NCBI GenBank assembly: GCA_942493245.1
Contig: OW818685.1
Coordinates: 5,518,001 to 5,582,000, forward strand
DNA: 64,000 nucleotides
From: DAOPYU01 sp942493245
GTDB lineage: Bacteria; Sumerlaeota; Sumerlaeia; UBA8349
Direction: 5' to 3'
In this document: positions 52,300 to 59,283 of the stretch, piece by piece
How the letters are laid out: every line of letters starts with the position of its first letter
How positions within the stretch are numbered: the first letter of the stretch is position 1
Notes under the pieces: model-generated
The model's input: only the letters and a program-made list of their open reading frames with translations
Told to the model about the DNA's origin: nothing
Database searches by the model: none
Translations under genes and position numbers: made by a program

Positions 52300-53331
52300 A
52301 TGAGTAAGCAGACCGCATACCATCCGCCTTACACTCTTTCCTCAGCCATCTTGCGCCTGGTGGCCGAGATCGGCGAACAAATCGGACGCCTGTCTGTACA
52401 GGAAGAAATGGCAAAGGTCTTGCGTTTACGGCGGACGAACCGTATTCGAACCATTCAGGGTTCACTGGCCATCGAAGGCAACACGCTCAGTACAGAACAG
52501 ATTACCGCGATTCTGGAGGGGAAACGGGTTCTTGCTCCGCCTCGGGAAATTCAGGAAGCGCGTAATGCGATTGTCGCCTACGACCGCCTTGAACAATTCC
52601 AACCCCATGTCGAGAACGATCTGCTGGAAGCGCATCGTCTCCTGATGGTCAGGCTTCTGGACGAGGCCGGGACATACCGCCAGAGTGCCGTCGGAGTCAT
52701 GTCGGGCAACCAGGTTCTCCACATGGCGCCGCCTGCGGACCGTGTCTCAGCCTTGATGCGCGATCTGCTTCAGTGGCTGCGGATGACCGATGAGCATCCA
52801 CTGGTTGCCAGTTCGGTTTTTCATTACGAATTCGAGTTCATCCACCCTTTCACCGATGGCAATGGCCGCCTGGGACGGTTGTGGCAAACCTTGATCCTCT
52901 TGCGTTGGAACCCCCTGTTTGCCTGTGTCCCCGTCGAGAGTCTGGTCCATGAAAATCAGGCCGAGTACTACCTGGCGCTGCAAAACAGTACCCGGCAGGC
53001 GGATTCCGCACCCTTTATCGAGTTCATCCTGCGGATCATCAGCAACGCGATTTCTGCCGCCGTCACCCCCCAAGTCACCCCCCAAGTCACCCCCCAAGTC
53101 GAACAACTGATGGGGATTTTCACAGGAGAAATGTCTCGGGGGGAACTTCAGGTTGCCTTGGGATTGCAGGATCGCAAGTCTTTCCGAGATCGTTATCTTG
53201 TGTCGGCGCTGGCAGAAGGGTTGATCGAGATGACCCTGCCCGGGAAACCCAACAGCCGCCTGCAGAAATACCGACTCACCGACAAGGGGCGGAACTGGTT
53301 GCGCAGGAGTAAAGAGTCTCCGGGTCTCTGA
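52300..53331 (+). CDS. Fic-domain AMPylase with N-terminal inhibitory helix and C-terminal winged helix
   Basis: 343 residues from the ATG at 52300 (GAGGAAG upstream). The catalytic motif HPFTDGNGRLGR is intact with His182, so AMP transfer to a hydroxyl of a target protein is expected. The auto-inhibitory motif S/TxxxE(G/N) is present N-terminally as SLAIEGN with Glu59 (class II Fic). After the Fic core, a linker contains three exact 12-bp repeats (53062-53097) coding for Val-Thr-Pro-Gln, followed by a helix-turn-helix-like domain (SRGELQVALGLQDRKSFRDRY) seen in related Fic proteins. The target is unknown. It follows the TPR gene by 71 bp. Confidence 0.92.
   Translation: MSKQTAYHPPYTLSSAILRLVAEIGEQIGRLSVQEEMAKVLRLRRTNRIRTIQGSLAIEGNTLSTEQITAILEGKRVLAPPREIQEARNAIVAYDRLEQFQPHVENDLLEAHRLLMVRLLDEAGTYRQSAVGVMSGNQVLHMAPPADRVSALMRDLLQWLRMTDEHPLVASSVFHYEFEFIHPFTDGNGRLGRLWQTLILLRWNPLFACVPVESLVHENQAEYYLALQNSTRQADSAPFIEFILRIISNAISAAVTPQVTPQVTPQVEQLMGIFTGEMSRGELQVALGLQDRKSFRDRYLVSALAEGLIEMTLPGKPNSRLQKYRLTDKGRNWLRRSKESPGL
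53062..53097 (+). repeat. Three perfect 12-bp tandem repeats inside the Fic gene
   Basis: GTCACCCCCCAA three times without mismatch, keeping the frame (Val-Thr-Pro-Gln per unit). The run of six C per unit and exact identity make it prone to slippage. Confidence 0.95.
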
Positions 53332-53450
53332 GACCCCACCCATTCCAAGCCACGCGCATTCAATACCCGACGAAAAGCCCGAGGAGCAAGGATGCAAGGT
53401 AAGCCACCCACCGCTTCCCAAACAAGGGGGTTTCCGATCTGAGGAAAGAA

Positions 53451-53527
53451 TCTGCCGGGCGGGTTTAAACCCGCCCGGCAGACGCTCCGGATTGGGAAAG
53501 GGCGGGTTTGAAACCCGCCCCTACAGA
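53451..53527. repeat. Two GGGCGGGTTT palindromes
   Basis: TCTGCCGGGCGGGTTT and its exact reverse complement form a perfect 32-bp palindrome at 53451-53482. A second one, GGGCGGGTTT-G-AAACCCGCCC, lies at 53500-53520, followed by CTACAGAA as at 5697-5704. It fills the gap between the Fic and glycosyltransferase genes. Confidence 0.9.
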
Positions 53528-53574
53528 AAATTGGGTTCGGAAAACCCCAAACAGAGAAAGGCTAAAGGGCTACG

Positions 53575-54717
53575 ATGCAAGAAGCGGTTTCCCCGTCCGA
53601 TATCGTGTGTCTGAGTCACCTGAAGTGGGAGCGGACGCTGTTCCAGCGCCCCCAGCAGGTGATGACGCAGCTGTCGGCCCGCCACCGGGCGCTTTTTGTC
53701 GGTCAGATGGGAACGCGCGAGTTCCTGGCTGAATTCCTGCGCGGGCGTTGGGGCCTTCTGGCCGGTCGCGTCAATCCCCGCCTCTGGTTCTTTCACGTCC
53801 CCTACCTGCCCTTCACCCGGCATTGGCGAGCGCTGAACGGGTTGCGGCGGTGGCTGGTGGTCGTTCTGGCGCGTCTGGTGTCGGGCCTGCTCGGTTTTCG
53901 GGACGTCTGGTTGTGGCTGTACGATCCGGCCCTCTGGCCGTTTTGCGCGAAAATGCCGCGCAGTCGGCTGGTTTACGATTGCATGGACCATTTCGACGCG
54001 TTTGATGACGCCGACCCCCTCAGCGCCGCCCACGAGCGCGACCTGATCCGCCAGGCCGACGGGGTCTTTACGGGCGGGCGTACGCTCCAGAAAGCCAAGG
54101 AAGGACTCAACCCCCGCACGTATTGTTTCCCCAGTGGGATTGATCGGGACCACTTTTCCCGGGCGCGCGATCCGCGGACGACGCTCCCCGCCGACATCGT
54201 GGCGTTGCCCCATCCGATTCTGGGGTATTTTGGCGCGATAGACGAGCGGTTGGACTGCGGCCTGCTGCGCACGCTGTGCCGCCACTGGCGCGGCGGATCG
54301 GTCGTGTTGCTGGGACCGCGCGTCCGTTCCGGCGTTCCTCTGCCCAACGGGGAACCGAATTTCCACCATCTGGGCAAAAAACCCTATGAGACGTTGCCGA
54401 ATTATCTCAAGGCGTTTGACGTGTGCCTGATGCCGTTTGTCGATTCCGACCTGACGCGTCATATCAGTCCGACAAAAACGCCCGAGTATCTTGCGGGTGG
54501 GAAACCGGTCGTCTCGACCCCCATTCCAGACGTGGTGGCCGATTATGGCGAGGTCGTCAGGTTTGCCCCGTTCGGCGATCCGGCGGCCTTCTGTGAACAA
54601 GTCGAGGCGGCTTTGAAGGCTCCCGATGCGGGTTCCGATTTCCGGATGTTTGCCCGTTCCTGGCGGGAGATTGCGGAGGAGATGGAGCGGACGCTTGAGG
54701 AGTTGTTTCCCTCTTGA
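53575..54717 (+). CDS. Glycosyltransferase (GT4-like)
   Basis: 380 residues, ATG at 53575 with AAAGGG 5 bases upstream. N-terminal domain begins IVCLSHLKWERTLFQRPQQVM, the W-QRPQ signature of a glycosyltransferase subgroup found in surface polysaccharide and teichuronic-type loci. The middle has VYDCMDHFDAFDDADP, and the donor domain has LGYFGAIDERLD, LGKKPYETLPNYLKAFDVCLMPF, and RHISPTKTPEYLAGGKPVVSTPIPDV with the conserved acidic residue of the E-x7-E type region. Cytoplasmic; substrate unknown. Confidence 0.85.
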   Translation: MQEAVSPSDIVCLSHLKWERTLFQRPQQVMTQLSARHRALFVGQMGTREFLAEFLRGRWGLLAGRVNPRLWFFHVPYLPFTRHWRALNGLRRWLVVVLARLVSGLLGFRDVWLWLYDPALWPFCAKMPRSRLVYDCMDHFDAFDDADPLSAAHERDLIRQADGVFTGGRTLQKAKEGLNPRTYCFPSGIDRDHFSRARDPRTTLPADIVALPHPILGYFGAIDERLDCGLLRTLCRHWRGGSVVLLGPRVRSGVPLPNGEPNFHHLGKKPYETLPNYLKAFDVCLMPFVDSDLTRHISPTKTPEYLAGGKPVVSTPIPDVVADYGEVVRFAPFGDPAAFCEQVEAALKAPDAGSDFRMFARSWREIAEEMERTLEELFPS

Positions 54718-54790
54718 GAAAAAGGCGGGATGTTCCAGGCGGATTTTCTTGCATGAGGGGGAGGGGAGGGGTAAGAATAAAATCGTGGGT

Positions 54791-54804
54791 TACCGTACCC
54801 GGTA
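54791..54804. promoter_or_regulatory. Small inverted repeat before the AmiC-like sensor gene
   Basis: TACCG-TACC-CGGTA, immediately followed by GTATATT, 57 bp before the start codon. It could be an operator over a promoter; no good -35 is seen. Confidence 0.3.
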
Positions 54805-54860
54805 GTATATTGTGAAGGTGAACTTTCCGTAACCGTGTTTTGCCGCGACAGGAGAGGCGC

Positions 54861-57590
54861 ATGAGTCTTTATCCATCCCCCATCAAGCTCGGATTGCTTC
54901 ACTCGCTCCAGGGAATCATGGCGCTGAGCGAACGGCCGTTGCTGGATGCCGAATTGATGGCGATTGCCGAGATCAACGAGGCGGGCGGGGTGCTGGGCCG
55001 CCCGATCGAAGCAGTTGTGGCTGATGGGCGCTCGAGCCTGCGCGTGTTCGCTCAGGAAGCCCGCTCTCTTCTCGACGCGGGGGTGGTTTCGATCCTGGGG
55101 TGCTGGATGTCCACTGCGCGGATGGTGGTCAAGGAAGCGGTGGAAGAGGCGGACAGCCTGCTCTGGTTCCCGCTTCAATATGAAGGCCTTGAAGAGTCCG
55201 AATACATTGTCTATACGGGCAGTTGCCCGAATCAGCAGATTCTTCCCGCCCTGGAATGGGCGTTTCCGCACCTGGGCACACGCGTTTTCCTGCTCGGGTC
55301 CGACTCTGTCTTTCCCCGTGCCGCCAACCGGTTGGTTCAATCCATGATCGAGCATCTTTTCGTACGGGCTGAAATCGTCGGCGAATCGTATGTCCCCCTT
55401 GAAGGGCAGGATTTTTCCGAGGTTATCGAGGAGATCCAGCGGGTGAAGCCCGACTGGATTCTCAATACCCTGAATGGCGAAAACAACGTTTTCTTTTTCC
55501 GGCAATTGCATGAGGCGGGACTTTCGGCCCGCGAGACTCCGGTTTTCTCCATGAGCGTTTCCGAAACGGAATTGCAGGATCTCGTTCCGCAAGCGGAGGG
55601 GCATCTGGCGATCTGGCCCTATTTTCAGAGTCTCGACACGCCGGAGAACCGGCGGTTTGTCGCTGCCTTCAAACAACGCTATGGCGAAAATCGTGTTTGC
55701 TCGGCGCCTCTGGTGACGGCCTATTGCCAAGTGTATCTCTGGAAACAGGCGGTGGAAGCGGCCGGCTGTGTCGAGGCGAAGGTTGTCCGTTCGCACTTGA
55801 CCCGTGTGACGTTCGACGGGCCGATGGGCCGGATGGCTCTGCAGGCCAATCATCACGTGGCTCTTCCGGCGCGAATCGGACGGTTCAACACCGACGGGCA
55901 GTTCGACGTCCTCTGGAACAGTCCGGAACCGATTGCTCCGCTTCCCTGGCTGGGGGTTGAGGAAGCGGACCTGCTTCACCGGTCTCTGGTCCAGAAGGCG
56001 ATGGCCGAGTACCCCGAAACCTTGCGATACCGCGCGTTTCTCGAGGGAGAAATCAAGGAATACCTCCACCTTCGGGAAGCGCTCGAACTCGAAACTTCCG
56101 AGCGCCATCTTGTCGAAGAGCAACTCGAGCGCTTTTTCAGCGTGGCTCTGGATCTGCTTTGCATCGCCGATACGCAGGGCCACTTTCGCAAACTGAATCA
56201 GGCCTGGACGAGCGCGTTGGGCTACACGATCGAGGAGCTGATGGCCCGTCCGTTTCTCGACCTTGTTCATCCGGATGATGTTGCCGCCACACAGGAAGCG
56301 ATGGGCAATCTGGCCGACCAGAAGCCGGTGCGCGGCTTTGTCAACCGGTATCGCTGCAAAGACGGTTCATATCGCTGGATCGAGTGGAATGCGGCTGCGG
56401 TGGGCCATCTGGTTTATGCCGCCGCGCACGACATCACCACGCGCAAAGAGGCCGAAGACGCTTTGTTCCATTCGCGTCAGATGCTCGCGATGGTGCTGGA
56501 CAACATTCCCCAGTGTGTTTTCTGGAAAAACAGCGACCTGCTTTATTTAGGCGGAAATAAAGCGTTCCTCTCAAATGTAGGTATCGGAGATACCGATACA
56601 ATTGTGGGCAAGAGCGACTTCGACCTGCCTTTTCCCGAGAATGCGGAAAAGTATCGTGCCGACGACCGAACGGTTCTCGACACGGGCAAGGCGAATCTGG
56701 ATTACGAAGAGTCTCAGATACAGCCGGATGGGACCGTTTTCTGGTTGCGCACAAGCAAGTTGCCCATGCGGGACAGAGAGGGAAACATTTTCGGCGTTCT
56801 GGGAACCTTTGAGGACATCACCAAGAGCAAAGAGATCGAGCGTCAGATGCGGCTCGAGGGGCTGCGGCTCAACTACCTGCTCAAAATGAGCGCGATGATC
56901 GGGGAGCCGGAGTCGGCCCTGTTCGATTTCACCCTCAACGCCGTGATCGAATTGACGGAAAGCGAGATCGGGTACATTTATTTTTACGATGAAGAATCCC
57001 AAACCCTGACGCTCCACGCCTGGTCGCACAAGGTGATGGAGCAGTGTTCCGTCGCCCAGCCCCAAACTCAATATGCGCTGGAGAAGACCGGGTTGTGGGG
57101 CGAAGTCATCCGCCAGCGGAAAGCGATCGTCGAGAACAACTATGAAGCGCCAAACCCCTTCAAAAAGGGGTATCCCGAGGGGCATGTGCCGCTCACACGG
57201 TTTCTGTCGGTGCCCGTCTTCGATGGCGAGCGCATTGTCGCGGTGACCGGAGTGGGCAACAAAGCGGCGCCCTATACCGAGCAGGACGAGGGGCAACTGT
57301 ATCTGCTCATGCAGGGCATGTGGCAGATCGTGCAGCGCAAACGAGTTGAAGAGGAACGTGAGCGCCTCATCGGGGATCTGCAACACGCTCTGGCCGAAGT
57401 CAAGGCGCTCAGCGGGTTGTTGCCGATCTGTGCGAGTTGCAAGAAAATTCGTGACGACAAGGGATACTGGACCCAGATCGAGCGGTTTATCGAGGACCGG
57501 TCGGACGCCAGTTTCAGCCACAGCATCTGTCCCGATTGCCTCGACAGACTCTATCCCGAAGTTGCGGACAAACTCCGTCGAAAAGAGTAG
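54861..57590 (+). CDS. Cytoplasmic AmiC-like sensor fused to PAS-PAS-GAF and a four-cysteine tail, no kinase domain
   Basis: 909 residues, AGGAG ahead of the ATG at 54861, no signal peptide. Residues 1-385 are a periplasmic-binding-protein fold of the amide/urea type (LLHSLQGIMALSERPLLDAE, IAEINEAGGVLGRPIEAV, WFPLQYEGLEESEYIVYTGSCPNQQILPA), like the cytoplasmic amide sensor AmiC. A short helix leads to PAS1 (about 425-531), PAS2 (about 531-660) and GAF (about 676-826). The C-terminus reads LLPICASCKKIRDDKGYW...ICPDCLDRLYPE, with Cys857, Cys860, Cys890, Cys893, a putative zinc or redox module found at the end of other PAS and receiver proteins. No histidine kinase, GGDEF or DNA-binding output is present, so signalling must go through the Cys module or a partner. 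Confidence 0.88.
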   Translation: MSLYPSPIKLGLLHSLQGIMALSERPLLDAELMAIAEINEAGGVLGRPIEAVVADGRSSLRVFAQEARSLLDAGVVSILGCWMSTARMVVKEAVEEADSLLWFPLQYEGLEESEYIVYTGSCPNQQILPALEWAFPHLGTRVFLLGSDSVFPRAANRLVQSMIEHLFVRAEIVGESYVPLEGQDFSEVIEEIQRVKPDWILNTLNGENNVFFFRQLHEAGLSARETPVFSMSVSETELQDLVPQAEGHLAIWPYFQSLDTPENRRFVAAFKQRYGENRVCSAPLVTAYCQVYLWKQAVEAAGCVEAKVVRSHLTRVTFDGPMGRMALQANHHVALPARIGRFNTDGQFDVLWNSPEPIAPLPWLGVEEADLLHRSLVQKAMAEYPETLRYRAFLEGEIKEYLHLREALELETSERHLVEEQLERFFSVALDLLCIADTQGHFRKLNQAWTSALGYTIEELMARPFLDLVHPDDVAATQEAMGNLADQKPVRGFVNRYRCKDGSYRWIEWNAAAVGHLVYAAAHDITTRKEAEDALFHSRQMLAMVLDNIPQCVFWKNSDLLYLGGNKAFLSNVGIGDTDTIVGKSDFDLPFPENAEKYRADDRTVLDTGKANLDYEESQIQPDGTVFWLRTSKLPMRDREGNIFGVLGTFEDITKSKEIERQMRLEGLRLNYLLKMSAMIGEPESALFDFTLNAVIELTESEIGYIYFYDEESQTLTLHAWSHKVMEQCSVAQPQTQYALEKTGLWGEVIRQRKAIVENNYEAPNPFKKGYPEGHVPLTRFLSVPVFDGERIVAVTGVGNKAAPYTEQDEGQLYLLMQGMWQIVQRKRVEEERERLIGDLQHALAEVKALSGLLPICASCKKIRDDKGYWTQIERFIEDRSDASFSHSICPDCLDRLYPEVADKLRRKE

Positions 57591-57692
57591 CCTCGCGCAC
57601 TTGCGCCGCTCAAGGCATGCAAGACCGTCCAGGAGGGGACACGAAGGCGTGCCCTTTCGCTTGGTCTCTGAATCCGTATTTTCCGGATCGTT

Positions 57693-58793
57693 CTACAAGT
57701 AGGTGCGCTTGATAAACTCTTCGAGTTCCCAGATCTCGCGGTCGGTCATGAGGATGCCAAGCACGACGTTCTCCTCGGCGAATCGCGACAGATCGAGCCG
57801 GGTCAGCGCCCAATCGCCGTGGGTCTGGTGCGCCACGAGGGTGCCGGTGCCGTCGCCCCCCCAGTAAACGGCGTCCCAGCTGCGGTTGGGTCCGAAGGTG
57901 ATGGTCAGGCGCTGTCCGCGTTTCAGACCGGTTTTGGTCTGGCCCTGTCGGGCCGCCTCGGCGCGTTTCTCGTCTTTGGGCAGTTGGATTTTTTCCTGCG
58001 GAGCGCTGCCAGGCGCGGGCCATTCGGCGTCGCGCAATTCCGGCTCGACCAGTTCCTGCGTCTCGGGGGCGCCCGCCTCGGGAATCAGGCGCGCGTCCTC
58101 GAAGCGGTCGAGGTTGAAGACAATGTGCGAGCGGTGCCATTTGTGCGCCACGTGAACGTTGACCACATCGTCCGCCGAGAGGCGTCCGATTTTGCGGAAC
58201 TGGCACCCGAGGCGCAGGTTCATTTTTTCGGCGGAGACCGACCCGTCCGCATTCAGGAGCAGGACCATCTGGTACCCACTGTCGGGTACGTCGCGGTCAA
58301 TGACGATGACCTGGCCGGTGGCCAGATGTAGGATGGAGCCGTCGGGCGGCAGAGCGCCCGTCGGCGCGTTGGCCGATGAGGCGGCGGATGGCTGCGGCGC
58401 GAGTCCCGAACGCTGGGTCGGGAGGGCACCCGGCTGGGGGATTCCGGCGCGGGGCGGCACGACAACCTTCGGGCGCTCCTGGGCGTTTTTCTCCAGCAGG
58501 GCTTGCCGGGTTTCCAGCATGCGATCTGCGCCGCTTTTGGTTTGGGGGTGAATGGAGGAGGTGGTGCCCCGGCTGTAACATTGCTTGAGGTGCTGCTGAA
58601 ACTTTTCCAGAAACGCCTCTTCGGAAGGCGGAGAGGAGGTGTCTGGATTCGAGGTCGGATTGGACGGTGTGGACGCCGACAGGCGCTCGGCGATCTCGGG
58701 CCGGCCTCCCTGTTTGCGCATGGCGTCAATGCGCTCTTGCAGACTGCCACCCGACTGCTGGTTCATACCCTTTTTCTCGCTATTCAAGGCCAT
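57693..58793 (-). CDS. Unknown cytoplasmic protein with low-complexity N-terminal half
   Basis: 366 residues from the ATG at 58793 (GGAG 4 bases upstream; 58766, residue 10, is also plausible). No signal peptide or helix anchor. The N-terminal 150 residues are Ser/Pro/Ala-rich with a helical piece EEAFLEKFQQHLKQCYSRG. From about residue 155 a beta-rich region follows (ILHLATGQVIVIDRDVPDSGYQMVLLLNADGSVSAEKMNL; VNVHVAHKWHRSHIVFNLDRF), then a final domain RGQRLTITFGPNRSWDAVYWGGD. No family recognised. Convergent with the sensor gene. Confidence 0.68.
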   Translation of the reverse strand: MALNSEKKGMNQQSGGSLQERIDAMRKQGGRPEIAERLSASTPSNPTSNPDTSSPPSEEAFLEKFQQHLKQCYSRGTTSSIHPQTKSGADRMLETRQALLEKNAQERPKVVVPPRAGIPQPGALPTQRSGLAPQPSAASSANAPTGALPPDGSILHLATGQVIVIDRDVPDSGYQMVLLLNADGSVSAEKMNLRLGCQFRKIGRLSADDVVNVHVAHKWHRSHIVFNLDRFEDARLIPEAGAPETQELVEPELRDAEWPAPGSAPQEKIQLPKDEKRAEAARQGQTKTGLKRGQRLTITFGPNRSWDAVYWGGDGTGTLVAHQTHGDWALTRLDLSRFAEENVVLGILMTDREIWELEEFIKRTYL

Positions 58794-59076
58794 CGTCTCC
58801 GGCGTGTTGCATGACGGCGGGAACCGCCCTTTTCGGTGTGTCGGCGAACTTCGAGGAGGGCCGGGAAAAGCGGGGTCCGCATTGTCCCGGATGAAAGGCC
58901 AGTCGCCGCACAATAGTATTCTAACCAGCGGGAGTCAGATATACAAGAAAAAACGGTTTTACCGCAAATGACATGCGGTGCGCTTTCCGGCGGGTTATTT
59001 CCGGGTGTCTTGAGGGGTTTTGCCGCCTGGCGGGCGCGAGAAAAGAACGGAAAAGCGAATTGATTGCGAGAAAGCC
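58794..59076. other. Intergenic region, nothing recognised
   Basis: About 280 bp between divergent genes, before the PPDK promoter. Only weak hydrophobic or repetitive frames; no hairpin or promoter stands out. Confidence 0.4.
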
Positions 59077-59105
59077 TTGACAATGCAAGGGTCTATCTGT
59101 AATTT
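59077..59105 (+). promoter_or_regulatory. Sigma-70-type promoter of ppdK
   Basis: TTGACA (59077-59082), 17-bp spacer, TAATTT (59100-59105). The leader to the ATG at 59284 is about 170 bases and contains a hairpin AAATAAG...CTTATTT (59170-59194). The Shine-Dalgarno AAGGAGG lies at 59268-59274. Confidence 0.65.
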
Positions 59106-59283
59106 TAGTCCGTTTTGCTGTCCGTTGAAGAAGGATGAAAGACTCTTCGAGGGCGGAAAACTTGTGTAAAAATAAGGCTTTGGAAGTCTTATTTCTCGTG
59201 TCAGGAACCCTCGTGCGAACAGCAGTTTGGGCGCCCGGTTTCAATCATACGCAACACAACCCCTTACAAGGAGGCTCTCGAGT

